The notes under the pieces: model-generated
What the model was told of the DNA's origin: nothing
Database searches by the model: none
The model's input: the letters and a program-made list of their open reading frames with translations, nothing else
NCBI GenBank assembly: GCA_900545085.1
Contig: UQXU01000041.1
Location: forward strand, 1 to 15,508
From: an uncultured Eubacteriales bacterium
GTDB taxonomy: Bacteria; Bacillota; Clostridia; Christensenellales; Christensenellaceae
Length of the DNA stretch: 15,508 nt
Reading direction: 5' to 3'
Translations under genes and position numbers: made by a program
Part shown: positions 1 to 7,302 of the stretch, one piece after another
Layout: every line of letters begins with the position of its first letter
How positions within the stretch are numbered: position 1 is the stretch's first letter

Positions 1-66
1 CTCAGTTGGTAGAGCAGCGCATTCGTAATGCGCAGGTCGTCGGTTCGAGTCCGACCAGTAGCTCCA
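1..66 (+). tRNA. tRNA-Thr (anticodon CGT), 5' end outside the window
   Basis: The D-arm remnant, anticodon arm, variable loop, T arm and acceptor 3' strand are all readable. The anticodon stem GCGCA/TGCGC (17-21/29-33) encloses the loop TTCGTAA, so the anticodon at 24-26 is CGT (threonine). The T arm GTCGG-TTCGAGT-CCGAC ends at 55. The acceptor 3' strand CAGTAGC, discriminator T and encoded CCA end at 66. About 18 bases, the 5' acceptor strand and part of the D arm, lie before the window. Confidence 0.95.
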
Positions 67-102
67 TTTTTATTTTCTTTACTTAAATATATACATATAT
101 AC

Positions 103-132
103 GGCGCGGTTTTGAAGCATAAAAACCGCGCC
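103..132 (+). terminator. Perfect 11-bp hairpin after the tRNA
   Basis: GGCGCGGTTTT (103-113) and AAAACCGCGCC (122-132) pair perfectly around an 8-base loop. The following sequence is T- and C-rich (TTCGCTATCTCTTCC) but has no clean U-tract. It could end the tRNA transcript or act as a 3' processing and stability hairpin. Confidence 0.45.
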
Positions 133-233
133 TTCGCTATCTCTTCCTAATATAAATATAAATTGAAAGCTGCTGCTTTATCTGCTAAATATAGTTTTTT
201 ATTCCCGCTCATGTATAAACGAACGCCAAGCTG

Positions 234-242
234 TGTTATAAT
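234..242 (+). promoter_or_regulatory. Extended -10 promoter of the 50-aa ORF
   Basis: TGTTATAAT is an exact extended -10 element (TG-n-TATAAT, -10 at 237-242). No good -35 box lies 16-18 bases upstream, as is common for extended -10 promoters. The predicted start near 249 gives a leader of about 45 bases before the AGGAGGA ribosome binding site (284-290). Confidence 0.6.
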
Positions 243-294
243 ACACTCGTAATTATTTTATAGCAACACGCTCTGCATATTTTAGGAGGAACAA

Positions 295-447
295 ATGGAC
301 GAACTTGTAGAAGTAATGAGCGATATATTAGACGAACTGAGAGAAATGAACCGCAAGCTCAACGATCTCACCTCAGGAGGAATGATAGACCTCTCCGCCA
401 TAAACAGCAGCATAGAAAATCTCGAACAAGCCATAGAAAACAAATAA
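295..447 (+). CDS. Small acidic helical protein, 50 aa, unknown function
   Basis: This 50-codon frame begins with ATG at 295, five bases after a strong AGGAGGA ribosome binding site, and ends with TAA at 445-447. It has its own extended -10 promoter upstream and a terminator starting 6 bases after the stop, so it looks like a complete monocistronic gene. The protein is rich in Asp, Glu, Leu, Ile and Asn. Residues 1-25 have heptad-like hydrophobic spacing (MDELVEVMSDILDELREMN), a short Gly-Gly break lies at 28-29, and a second helix-like segment covers about 33-49. This suggests a coiled-coil or helical hairpin. No Cys, signal peptide or membrane segment is present. I do not recognise a family. 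A small regulatory or adaptor protein is possible but unproven. Confidence 0.72.
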   Translation: MDELVEVMSDILDELREMNRKLNDLTSGGMIDLSAINSSIENLEQAIENK

Positions 448-452
448 ACACA

Positions 453-480
453 GCGTTCGCCAAAACGGCGAACGCCTTTT
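453..480. terminator. Convergent bidirectional terminator
   Basis: GCGTTCGCC (453-461) pairs with GGCGAACGC (467-475) around AAAAC, followed by CTTTT. Read on the other strand, the stem follows AAAAG and is followed by a T-rich stretch. It lies between the stop of the 50-aa gene and the stop of the minus-strand methyltransferase, so it probably serves both. Confidence 0.85.
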
Positions 481-486
481 CTATAT

Positions 487-1218
487 CTAAATCTTTTTTG
501 CTGCAAACTGCACTCTTTCATCCTGCTCCGACGCAGCCTCCCGCGTCAAAAAAGAGTACGCCGAGCATTCTTCAAAGCCCGCCTCGCGCAGAAGCTCCAG
601 CACGCGCCCTGTCTCATACGCCGTCTGCTCCTGCATCTCGTCGTATCTGCGATATATATCTCCCTCGCGCACAAAAACAGATACTTCAAACTTCACGCGC
701 GCGTCGCCTATTTTCTCACTTTGCCAAAAGCAGGTCGCGTCGTCACCGTCATCATAAAAGAAATTGTCCGATAGAATTTCGTTCAGCTTATGCCTCGTGC
801 TCATATCAAACAGGAGCGCTCCGCCTTTTTTTATACAGCTATACGCGCCTTTGAAAAACGCTTTCAGCTCGCTCTCGCTTTGCATATAATTCACGCCGTC
901 GCAGCAGCACACGAGCGCATCTCTTCGCGGAATATCGAGCGCAGTCATATCTTGAATTATAAACATGCACTTTTCTCCCGCCGCCCTCGCCTTCGCTTTG
1001 GCACAATCCAGCATTCCGGCTGATATATCGCTCGCGATAACGTCAAAGCCCATCCTCGCCAGTCTTAAAGATATGCTTCCCGTGCCGCACGCCGTTTCAG
1101 CTATCTTCTTCGCGCCAATCTCGTTCAAAAAGCCGGAAATATACTCCGCCCAGCCGTCATAATCCACATCGCGCATGAGTACGTCATACGCATAACACAA
1201 TGCCTCATAGCTTTTCAT
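487..1218 (-). CDS. Class I SAM-dependent methyltransferase (YqeM-like)
   Basis: The 243-residue protein is a Rossmann-fold methyltransferase. Motif I is ETACGTGSISLRLA (about 42-55), the acidic end of strand beta-2 is VIASDIS (about 60-66), and post-motif segments include CCCDGVNY and KKGGALLFDMS. It resembles the small-molecule methyltransferases of the YqeM type found across Firmicutes (family knowledge); the substrate cannot be read from sequence. The start codon overlaps the stop of the upstream M20 peptidase gene by the ATGA arrangement at 1215-1218, which points to translational coupling in a two-gene operon. It ends just before the shared convergent terminator at 453-480. Confidence 0.88.
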   Translation of the reverse strand: MKSYEALCYAYDVLMRDVDYDGWAEYISGFLNEIGAKKIAETACGTGSISLRLARMGFDVIASDISAGMLDCAKAKARAAGEKCMFIIQDMTALDIPRRDALVCCCDGVNYMQSESELKAFFKGAYSCIKKGGALLFDMSTRHKLNEILSDNFFYDDGDDATCFWQSEKIGDARVKFEVSVFVREGDIYRRYDEMQEQTAYETGRVLELLREAGFEECSAYSFLTREAASEQDERVQFAAKKI

Positions 1219-2357
1219 GCCACACCTGCGATTTTTGCAAACAGCGCCAGACCTTCTGCCATTATGCTTTCGTCGAAGTCAAAATCGGCGCTGTGAAGCG
1301 GTACGGAGTTTTCGTCTCCTGCTCCGAGGAATATAAAGCAGCCCGGAACTTCCTTCTGATAGAAAGAAAAATCTTCGCTCATCATCACCTCCCGCACATC
1401 GAATATTTGCTCCGGCGCCATCATACCCGCCACTTTGTCTACCAGCTCCCCGTCGTTCATGACAGCAGGATAGCTCATAGTCTCGAAATACTCTCCGCGC
1501 ACTCCGGTGTAAAGCTCTATGCCGTCCAATATCTTCTGCATTCCCTGCTTGATATGCGCCGACACTTTTTCATTGAACACACGCAGCGTTCCTTCTATCA
1601 AAACATCACCGCAGACTATATTCCTCGCTTCGCCTCCGGAGATAGTCCCAAACGTCAGAACCGACTTCTCATACGGGTCTGTCTGCCTTGTTATAAGCGT
1701 TTGCGCCTGCATTATGAAGCTCGCCGCCGCTATCAGAGCGTCGTTTCCGCCATGCGGCGCCGCGCCGTGAGCCGCCTTTCCCTTCAGTCTCACATTGACA
1801 TCCGTCATCTCGCTCATAAGCGCGCCTTTTTTCAGTCCGTACGTATGCTTGGGGACGTCGGGCCATATATGCAGACCATATATTTCGTCTACATCAGGCG
1901 ATCTCAACGCGCCTTCTTTTATCATTCCGTCCGAGCCTCCGTTCTGTTCTTCCGCAGGCTGGAATATAAATACTATATTCTGCGTCAGCTTATCTTTATT
2001 CTCGCTCACAAGCTTTGCCAAAGTAAGCGCAATTGTCATATGACCGTCGTGACCGCAGGCGTGCATGACCCCGTCGTTCAGCGAGCAGAAGTCGTGCTCA
2101 TTCTTCTCTGTTATAGACAGACCGTCTATATCCGCGCGGAAGGCTATCGTCTTTTCTGCATTCTCGGCATAAAAAACCGCCTTTACTCCTGTCTCAAACA
2201 GCACCTCTACGCTGTCCGGTGATAATTTCTTCATATACTCCAATATGAAATCGCGCGTTTCATATTCCTCTCCGGAAAGCTCCGGTCTTCTGTGCAGCGT
2301 CCTGCGCAGGTCTATCATAAAAGGAAGATATTCGTTCAAAGGCTCGAGTTTCGGCAT
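1215..2357 (-). CDS. M20 family metallo-amidohydrolase (hippurate/IAA-amino acid hydrolase-like)
   Basis: The 380-residue protein has the usual length of the M20D group. Binuclear metal and catalytic positions are visible: HACGHD (Cys101, His103), QPAEE (Glu136 and Glu137), GLHIWP (His163) and VPLHS (His355). The dimerisation lid domain lies between about residues 180 and 290. Such enzymes hydrolyse N-acyl amino acids, or N-acetyl-diaminopimelate in some Firmicutes; the exact substrate is inferred only as an N-acyl amino acid. There is no signal peptide, so it is cytosolic. The ATG at 2355-2357 lies behind AGGAG (2366-2370) and the gene leads a two-gene operon with the methyltransferase. A dapL/dapD context for a DAP role is absent here. 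Confidence 0.92.
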   Translation of the reverse strand: MPKLEPLNEYLPFMIDLRRTLHRRPELSGEEYETRDFILEYMKKLSPDSVEVLFETGVKAVFYAENAEKTIAFRADIDGLSITEKNEHDFCSLNDGVMHACGHDGHMTIALTLAKLVSENKDKLTQNIVFIFQPAEEQNGGSDGMIKEGALRSPDVDEIYGLHIWPDVPKHTYGLKKGALMSEMTDVNVRLKGKAAHGAAPHGGNDALIAAASFIMQAQTLITRQTDPYEKSVLTFGTISGGEARNIVCGDVLIEGTLRVFNEKVSAHIKQGMQKILDGIELYTGVRGEYFETMSYPAVMNDGELVDKVAGMMAPEQIFDVREVMMSEDFSFYQKEVPGCFIFLGAGDENSVPLHSADFDFDESIMAEGLALFAKIAGVA

Positions 2358-2392
2358 TCTTTTTTCTCCTTACATATTCATTATCATTAAAA

Positions 2393-2421
2393 AGTATACT
2401 ACATCGCACGGCTGCGCGCAA
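2393..2421 (-). promoter_or_regulatory. Candidate sigma-A promoter of the M20/methyltransferase operon
   Basis: On the minus strand TATACT (2398-2393) is preceded at 17 bases by TTGCGC (2421-2416). The -10 is good and the -35 is weak. The predicted start lies about 30 bases before the M20 ATG. Confidence 0.4.
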
Positions 2422-2542
2422 ATCCGCGCCGAAAAAACCTTGGTTTAAACCTAGCATTCATACCTAAATGCAAGCTTTAAAATCAAAAAATGCAGTTACA
2501 CATGCTTTTTCTCAAATATTCAGCTCTATCCCCCAATATATG

Positions 2543-2551
2543 TGATATAAT
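2543..2551 (+). promoter_or_regulatory. Extended -10 promoter of ddl-murF
   Basis: TGATATAAT is an exact TG-n-TATAAT element with the -10 hexamer at 2546-2551. No convincing -35 box is visible. The predicted transcription start, around 2558, coincides with the first base of the palindrome at 2558-2576. Confidence 0.6.
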
Positions 2552-2557
2552 GTGTTC

Positions 2558-2576
2558 ATCCGAAAAATTTTCGGAT
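2558..2576. promoter_or_regulatory. Perfect palindrome at the ddl start site (putative operator)
   Basis: ATCCGAAAA-A-TTTTCGGAT is a 9-bp perfect inverted repeat around one central base. It begins about 7 bases after the -10 box, so a bound repressor would block the start site. As RNA it could only form a 7-8 bp stem at the extreme 5' end. No U-tract follows, so it is not a terminator. Confidence 0.5.
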
Positions 2577-2609
2577 TGTGAAATAGAAAACTAGGAGATG
2601 GAAAACATA

Positions 2610-3647
2610 ATGAATATAGTAGTTCTTGCCGGAGGTTTCGGCAAAGAGAGACAGGTATCCCTCTCATCCGGCGGCATGGTTGCCCGCGCATTGCGCGAGG
2701 CCGGTCACGATGTAATACTCGTCGATTCCTATCTCGGAGTCAAGGATCTGCCGGAGGACATAACGCTCGCGTTTAAAAACGCCGAGCTTCCCACAACTAA
2801 AGTTGAGCGAACCGTACCTGATCTTCAAGCTTTGGCGGCGTCCCGCACGGGCGGCCTCGGCGAAATAGGCGACGGCGTCATCGAGCTTTGCCGCGCGGCG
2901 GATATAGTTTATATGGCTCTGCACGGCGACGACGGCGAAAACGGAAAAATGCAGGCCTTTTTCGACATTCTCGGCGTTAAATACACCGGAGCGGGATATT
3001 TGGAAAGCGCACTGGCAATGAACAAAAATCTGGCTAAGCTGCTTTTCGCAGAAAACGGAGTCCTCTCTCCCGAAGGCAAGCTGTTCAAAGCCGGAGACGA
3101 CATATCTTCTGCGGCTCAAATGAAATTCCCGCTAATAGTCAAGCCTTGCTCCGGCGGCTCGAGCGTCGGTCTCTATCAGGTAGAAAACGAGGAGGAGCTG
3201 CGTCAGGCGTTTGAAAGCGCGTCCGAAGCATATGACGGCGAGGTTCTCATAGAACAAAAAATCACAGGACGTGAGTTTACCGTTGCTCTTCTCGGCGGCG
3301 AAGCCCTGCCCGTAATCGAAATCATCCCCAAAGGCGGTATGTACGACTACGAGCATAAATATCAGGCGGGCTGGACTGAAGAAATTTGTCCGGCGGAGAT
3401 AACAGACGAGCAGCGTGAAAAGCTGCAAAAAGCTGCCCTCGCCGCTTACAACGCGCTTGGTCTCAGCGTATATGCGCGCGCGGACTTCATCCTAACGGCA
3501 GACGACGAACCCTACTGCCTCGAGGTTAATACCCTGCCCGGCATGACTCCCACAAGCCTCGTCCCGCAGGCGGCGGCGGCCATAGGTCTGGGATACAGCG
3601 AGCTGTGTGATAAAATGATAAATCTTTCTTTGGAGAAATACAGGTAA
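2610..3647 (+). CDS. ddl: D-alanine--D-alanine ligase
   Basis: The ATP-grasp ligase of 345 residues joins two D-Ala for peptidoglycan precursors. The N-terminal GGFGKERQVSLSSG holds the conserved Glu13. HGDDGENG and TGAGYLESALAMNK follow, then the ATP-binding loop KPCSGGSSVG, the omega-loop YDYEHKY, and the metal-binding C-terminal CLEVNTLPGMTPTSL. A Tyr at the end of EHKY, rather than the His of VanA-type or the Phe of VanC-type ligases, points to D-Ala-D-Ala specificity (family knowledge). An in-frame ATG at 2598 overlaps the AGGAGA ribosome binding site (2593-2598) directly. The ATG at 2610, 11 bases downstream and beginning MNIVVLAGG, matches the family N-terminus, so I chose it. murF follows after 8 bases, forming an operon. 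Confidence 0.95.
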   Translation: MNIVVLAGGFGKERQVSLSSGGMVARALREAGHDVILVDSYLGVKDLPEDITLAFKNAELPTTKVERTVPDLQALAASRTGGLGEIGDGVIELCRAADIVYMALHGDDGENGKMQAFFDILGVKYTGAGYLESALAMNKNLAKLLFAENGVLSPEGKLFKAGDDISSAAQMKFPLIVKPCSGGSSVGLYQVENEEELRQAFESASEAYDGEVLIEQKITGREFTVALLGGEALPVIEIIPKGGMYDYEHKYQAGWTEEICPAEITDEQREKLQKAALAAYNALGLSVYARADFILTADDEPYCLEVNTLPGMTPTSLVPQAAAAIGLGYSELCDKMINLSLEKYR

Positions 3648-3655
3648 ATAAAAAC

Positions 3656-5002
3656 ATGAAAAGCTTTACAGCGTCGCAGGCGGCGCAGTGGATGAAAGGA
3701 AAACTCTACGGCGACGATACCATGATCGCCGCAGTTTCTATAGACAGCAGAAAAGCAAACGGCGCGCTCTTCGTCCCTATCATAGGAGAGCGTCTCGACG
3801 GGCGCAAATTTATTCCAAACGCCATGGAAAACGGCGCTGTTATGACCTTGGCTGACAGGTCGGTGCCATATCCTCACATTCTCGTGGACGACACTCTCTC
3901 CGCGTTTCAGGATCTCGCAAAAGGTTACACCGCTTATGTCGGCACTAAGATCGTCGGTATAACAGGCAGCGCCGGAAAGACTACCACAAAAGAAATGATC
4001 GCCGCTGCACTCTCCGGCAAGCTCCGCGTTCACAAAACGCAAGGCAATTTCAACAATCAGACGGGCGTGCCTCAGACTCTTCTCGCTCTCAGCGAGGAGG
4101 ATGAGATCGGCGTTATTGAAATGGGCATGAACCATTTCGGAGAAATACGCGCGCTCTCCCGCATGGCTCAGCCCGACGTCTGCGTTATAACAAACATAGG
4201 CGAGGCTCACATAGAATATCTCGGTTCCAGAGAAGGCATTCTGCAAGCGAAAACCGAAATGCTCGAATACATGAAGCCTGACGGCAAAATCATCGTAAAC
4301 GGCGACGACGATATGCTGATAAAGCTAAAGCAGTCGCGCAGCGACGTAATAACATACGGTCTCGGCGAGCATTGCGACTTCCGCGCCGCGGACATAATAG
4401 ACAAAGGTCTGGCGGGTATGGAATTTACAGTCATCGCTCCCGGAGTCAGCAGGCGCGTATTCGTTCCCGTCCCCGGCGCTCATATGGTTTACAACGCTCT
4501 GGCGGCGGTGTGCGTCGGGCGCTGCTTCGGCTTGGCAATGAGCGACATTTCCGACGGAATCTCGGCGTACCGTCCGATCAAAGGCAGAATGGACATACGC
4601 ATCGGCAAACGTCTGACAGTCGTAGACGATACGTACAACGCCAACCCGCAGTCCATGCGCGCCGCTATAGACGCCGTATCCATCGCCAGCGGCAGGCGCG
4701 TTCTCATATTAGGCAACATGTTTGAGCTTGGCGAAAATCAGGTACAATACCACCGCGAGCTCGGCGAATACGCCGCCAAATCGGGCGCAGGTCTGATAAT
4801 CGGCATAGGCGAAAACGGCTCTGACATTAAGGCCGGAGCTGACGCCTCCGGCGGAACGGCGCTCTCTTTCGAAACACAGGACGAGCTTCTGGTCCGTTTG
4901 CCCGAGCTGCTAAAAGCCGGCGATACAATACTTGTCAAAGGTTCGCGCGGTATGCATTTGGAAAAAACAGCAGACGCCGTACTCCAAATGGCCGAGCTTT
5001 GA
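3656..5002 (+). CDS. murF: UDP-N-acetylmuramoyl-tripeptide--D-alanyl-D-alanine ligase
   Basis: The 448-residue Mur ligase adds the D-Ala-D-Ala product of the neighbouring ddl to UDP-MurNAc-tripeptide in the cytosol, completing the pentapeptide. The N-terminal UDP-binding domain (about 1-95) contains SIDSRKANGALFV. The central ATPase domain has the P-loop GITGSAGKTTTK (101-112), NFNNQTGVPQTLL, EMGMNHFGEI and NIGEAHIEYLG. The C-terminal domain carries the MurF signature DDTYNANPQSMRAAID. Length is typical. The ATG at 3656 lies 8 bases after the ddl stop with no strong ribosome binding site of its own (GGAG is about 20 bases away, inside ddl), suggesting translational coupling. A strong terminator follows at 5031-5059. 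Confidence 0.96.
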   Translation: MKSFTASQAAQWMKGKLYGDDTMIAAVSIDSRKANGALFVPIIGERLDGRKFIPNAMENGAVMTLADRSVPYPHILVDDTLSAFQDLAKGYTAYVGTKIVGITGSAGKTTTKEMIAAALSGKLRVHKTQGNFNNQTGVPQTLLALSEEDEIGVIEMGMNHFGEIRALSRMAQPDVCVITNIGEAHIEYLGSREGILQAKTEMLEYMKPDGKIIVNGDDDMLIKLKQSRSDVITYGLGEHCDFRAADIIDKGLAGMEFTVIAPGVSRRVFVPVPGAHMVYNALAAVCVGRCFGLAMSDISDGISAYRPIKGRMDIRIGKRLTVVDDTYNANPQSMRAAIDAVSIASGRRVLILGNMFELGENQVQYHRELGEYAAKSGAGLIIGIGENGSDIKAGADASGGTALSFETQDELLVRLPELLKAGDTILVKGSRGMHLEKTADAVLQMAEL

Positions 5003-5030
5003 TAATCCGCGCCAAATAAATCTGTACTTT

Positions 5031-5059
5031 AAGCTGCGCTTGCACGTGCGCAGCTTTTT
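5031..5059 (+). terminator. Intrinsic terminator of ddl-murF
   Basis: AAGCTGCGC (5031-5039) pairs with GCGCAGCTT (5048-5056) around an 8-base loop, followed by TTT. It ends 17 bases before the ribosome binding site of the next gene, so that gene depends on read-through or on an unseen promoter. Confidence 0.8.
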
Positions 5060-5085
5060 ATGCTCAAATAACACCGGAGGAAAAC

Positions 5086-5616
5086 ATGTCTCAAAGACAA
5101 ATTATAAAATGCTGCGCCGGCGATCTGAACACTGTAGCAGCGTTATACGACAAAACAGTTACACATCTTGAAAATACTATCAATTACCCTCGATGGACAA
5201 GCGGAGTTTACCCCTGCAGGGAGAGCGTCGCCAAAGCCATTTCCGAAGGGGTGCAATATATGTGTCTCGAAGACGGAAAAGCAGTCGGCGCGTTTATTTT
5301 AAACGAGGATCCGCAAGGCGACTACTCCGCCGGCGACTGGAAAAAAGCTCTGTCCGTCGGAGAATATTTAATAATACATACTCTCGCAGTACCTCCCGAG
5401 CTGTCCCGCAAAGGCGTCGCATCTCTGATGGTAAATTTCAGCATAGCCAAAGCGAGAGGAGACGGGTATAAGGCTGTCAGAATCGACGTCGTCCCCGACA
5501 ACTATCCCGCACGCAAGCTGTATGAACAATGCGGCTTTTCCTTCGCAGGAGAAAAAGACCTCAAGCGCGGGCTGGACGGCATTCCTAAATTTGCACTTTA
5601 TGAGCTTAATTTTTAG
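5086..5616 (+). CDS. GNAT family N-acetyltransferase
   Basis: The 176-residue protein has the single-domain GNAT fold. Strand beta-4 and motif A read LIIHTLAVPPELSRKGVASLMV (split about 102-115 and onward), with RKGVA in place of the usual R/Q-x-x-G-x-G/A acetyl-CoA loop. Motif B is NYPARKLYEQCGF near residues 146-158. It transfers an acetyl group from acetyl-CoA; the acceptor is not predictable. The ATG at 5086 follows CGGAGG (5075-5080) with good spacing. It sits alone between the murF terminator and a convergent terminator. No promoter was recognised in the 29 bases between the hairpin and the ATG, so it may be expressed by read-through from ddl-murF. Confidence 0.88.
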   Translation: MSQRQIIKCCAGDLNTVAALYDKTVTHLENTINYPRWTSGVYPCRESVAKAISEGVQYMCLEDGKAVGAFILNEDPQGDYSAGDWKKALSVGEYLIIHTLAVPPELSRKGVASLMVNFSIAKARGDGYKAVRIDVVPDNYPARKLYEQCGFSFAGEKDLKRGLDGIPKFALYELNF

Positions 5617-5624
5617 ACTGCAAT

Positions 5625-5658
5625 AACAACCGCAGAAAAATCTGCGGTTGTTTATTTT
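5625..5658. terminator. Convergent bidirectional terminator
   Basis: AACAACCGCAGA (5625-5636) and TCTGCGGTTGTT (5641-5652) form a perfect 12-bp stem around AAAA, followed by TATTTT. It lies between the GNAT stop and the stop of the minus-strand DUF3795 gene and probably serves both. Confidence 0.85.
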
Positions 5659-5659
5659 C

Positions 5660-6106
5660 TCAGTATCTTGGCTTGTCTTTTATCTCCTGATAATATGCTT
5701 CTGCGCCAATTTCTCTTATTCTCTCATTTATAGCTACGTGACGCCTATACAAATTCTCATCCAGCCCCGTGTGATCGCACGGAAATTCACTGCACTCGAA
5801 GCAGAATTCTACTTGTTTTTCCTCTGAGCACGCCCGCACTTTGCAGTTTTTGTAGAATTTGCACTTCTCTTTTCTGCATCCGCCGCACTCTGCATCAGAA
5901 AAATAATTCAACATTTTCTCAAACTGCGGATAAACCTCAAAAACCTCATCCAGCTGCACTGAAAACCTTTCTGCATACGGTCTGAAGTTTCCCAGATTCT
6001 TTTTCAACTCTGCGCTGTGTCTGTTTATATCCCCTCCGGCAAACGCAAAGCATTTTCCGCAGTGCAGTCCGCACGGCGCAAGTCTGTCAAGATACTCTTT
6101 GCCCAT
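5660..6106 (-). CDS. DUF3795 domain protein, cysteine-rich
   Basis: The 148-residue protein begins with the family hallmark LAPCGLHCGKC (Cys12, Cys16, Cys19) and has a second cluster, ECGGCRKEKCKFYKNCKVRAC (split at about 74-93), then CFECSEFPC. The number and pairing of cysteines suggest zinc or iron-sulfur binding (inference). DUF3795 proteins are common in Clostridia and methanogens and have no established reaction that I know of. There is no signal peptide or membrane segment. The ATG at 6106 follows a full AGGAGG at 6113-6118. The upstream lipoprotein gene is separated by a terminator at 6124-6158, so this gene may be read partly from the same promoter. It ends 2 bases from the shared convergent terminator. 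Confidence 0.85.
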   Translation of the reverse strand: MGKEYLDRLAPCGLHCGKCFAFAGGDINRHSAELKKNLGNFRPYAERFSVQLDEVFEVYPQFEKMLNYFSDAECGGCRKEKCKFYKNCKVRACSEEKQVEFCFECSEFPCDHTGLDENLYRRHVAINERIREIGAEAYYQEIKDKPRY

Positions 6107-6123
6107 ATTTTACCTCCTCACTT

Positions 6124-6158
6124 AAAAAACAGCCCGCGTCACTTTCCGCAACGCAGGC
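6124..6158 (-). terminator. Terminator of the Cthe_2159-like lipoprotein gene
   Basis: On the minus strand GCCTGCGT (6158-6151) pairs with ACGCGGGC (6139-6132), with one G-U pair, followed by TGTTTTTT. It lies 18 bases after the lipoprotein stop and 6 bases before the DUF3795 ribosome binding site. Confidence 0.75.
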
Positions 6159-6176
6159 ATAATCTGTTTACTTTAT

Positions 6177-7079
6177 TTATTTACCGGCTTGCGTTATGCA
6201 GCCCGAGTCCACGTCGAGCTTCCCGTCGCAGTTCATTATCTTGCCTTCTGCGACCACACTTGTAGACCCGCCTGTTATCGTAAGAGCCGTAACGCTCTGG
6301 AGTCCGTCGTCTCCCGCGTTTATAGTTATGTTTCCGCCTTCAATATAGATATATCCCTTGTTGGCATCCGTTTCATTGTCAGCTTTTATGCCGTCTTTTC
6401 TGGCTTCGATTTTAATCTCTCCATTCCGTATAAGCACAGAATCATTGCCTTTCAGGCCATGGTTAGCCGCAGTCACATTCACACTGCCGCTGACTATTTT
6501 GAGATCGTTTTTCGAGCCTATTCCATTGTTCACATTTCCGGCGACGTTCAGCGTCCCGCTGCCGTTTATAGTAAGGTCGTCCGACGAATATACACACGCC
6601 GTCGCATCTGACGCCGCAGCATCGGCGAAGCTGTTTTCAGTGCCGTCCGCGAGAGTTATCAGCGTTTTGTCCGCACTGTTTACACAAAACGGCGCTCCCC
6701 GCCTGCTCGTTAGATTCAAACCGTTAAGCACGATTTGAACCTTATCGCCTGCGCTTTTATCCGCTTCCACTATTATCTGTCCATCAGAGCAGGAGCCGGA
6801 GATTATATACGTGCCCGCCTTTGTTATTTTTAGAGTAGTCCCTTCGGCAGATATGCCATCTCCCGTCGCCTCTACGCCTCCGTCTGAAAAGACCGCTTTT
6901 GCCGCTGTGCTTTCGTCGTAATCGCTGGTTAAATCGTAATCTGAGAAAGACGCCGTCGCCGTCCCTGACGTTTCGCTCAAATCCGCCGTCTGCGACTGCA
7001 CCGCCGCCTGACATCCTCCCATCACAACCATAACGCCGAGCGACATAATAATCGCTATAATCCTAGTTAATTTTTTCAT
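6177..7079 (-). CDS. Cthe_2159-type carbohydrate-binding beta-helix lipoprotein
   Basis: The 300-residue protein starts with a positively charged, hydrophobic signal peptide ending in the lipobox VMGGC (Cys23), so it is likely anchored to the outer face of the membrane. After a Ser/Thr-rich linker, the segment from about residue 75 follows the pattern of the Cthe_2159 family (right-handed beta-helix, known polygalacturonate and calcium binding): ITKAGTYIISGSCSDGQIIV, KVQIVLNGLNLTS, ADKTLITLADGTENSF. Repeating rungs with GIGSKNDLKIVSGSVNV, GLKGNDSVLIRNGEIKI, GIKADNET and GDDGLQSVTALTITGGSTSV follow. At 300 aa it is shorter than many members and ends soon after the last rung (CITQAGK), so it may be a minimal form. 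The ribosome binding site is AAAGGAAA (7087-7094). A sigma-A promoter and a hairpin-rich leader of about 110 bases lie upstream. Confidence 0.86.
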   Translation of the reverse strand: MKKLTRIIAIIMSLGVMVVMGGCQAAVQSQTADLSETSGTATASFSDYDLTSDYDESTAAKAVFSDGGVEATGDGISAEGTTLKITKAGTYIISGSCSDGQIIVEADKSAGDKVQIVLNGLNLTSRRGAPFCVNSADKTLITLADGTENSFADAAASDATACVYSSDDLTINGSGTLNVAGNVNNGIGSKNDLKIVSGSVNVTAANHGLKGNDSVLIRNGEIKIEARKDGIKADNETDANKGYIYIEGGNITINAGDDGLQSVTALTITGGSTSVVAEGKIMNCDGKLDVDSGCITQAGK

Positions 7080-7106
7080 CCGCGTTTCCTTTCCGTCTCC
7101 CTGATT

Positions 7107-7174
7107 CTCTAAGCCGCAGAATTGCCTCGGCTTAGAGCTGGTTCAATAAGGGGCACCGCCGTCTGTAGCGGCGG
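7107..7174 (-). promoter_or_regulatory. Structured 5' leader of the lipoprotein gene, two hairpins
   Basis: In the roughly 110-base leader (about 7190 down to 7080) two perfect stems occur. One is CCGCCG/CGGCGG (7174-7169 with 7161-7156, 7-base loop). The other is CTCTAAGCCG/CGGCTTAGAG (7137-7128 with 7116-7107, 11-base loop). Neither is followed by a U-tract. The 10-bp stem sits 13 bases before the ribosome binding site. I could not match it to a riboswitch class I know. The rest of the 7080-7412 intergenic stretch holds the promoter at 7197-7225, the terminator at 7303-7345 and no gene. Confidence 0.5.
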
Positions 7175-7196
7175 ATTTCATATGTTCACGGTTATA

Positions 7197-7225
7197 ATTA
7201 TACCGCGTAAATCAAATGTAGGCAA
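7197..7225 (-). promoter_or_regulatory. Sigma-A promoter of the lipoprotein gene
   Basis: On the minus strand TTGCCT (7225-7220), a 17-base spacer and a perfect TATAAT (7202-7197) form a near-consensus promoter. The start is predicted near 7190, about 110 bases before the ATG. Confidence 0.75.
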
Positions 7226-7302
7226 CGCATTTTTTGTTTTATTATTCTTCATAATCCCCATTATTCAAACTCGCATTTGTATAATACGTTTGATATATCA
7301 TA

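Noticed and set aside
1200..2222. Long plus-strand open frame (340 codons) antisense to the M20 gene
   Set aside because: It mirrors the codon structure of the M20 gene, lacks a ribosome binding site and resembles no protein. The minus-strand frame has all catalytic motifs.
2598..2609. Earlier in-frame ATG of ddl
   Set aside because: It abuts the AGGAGA ribosome binding site with no spacing, and the family N-terminus begins at the ATG at 2610.
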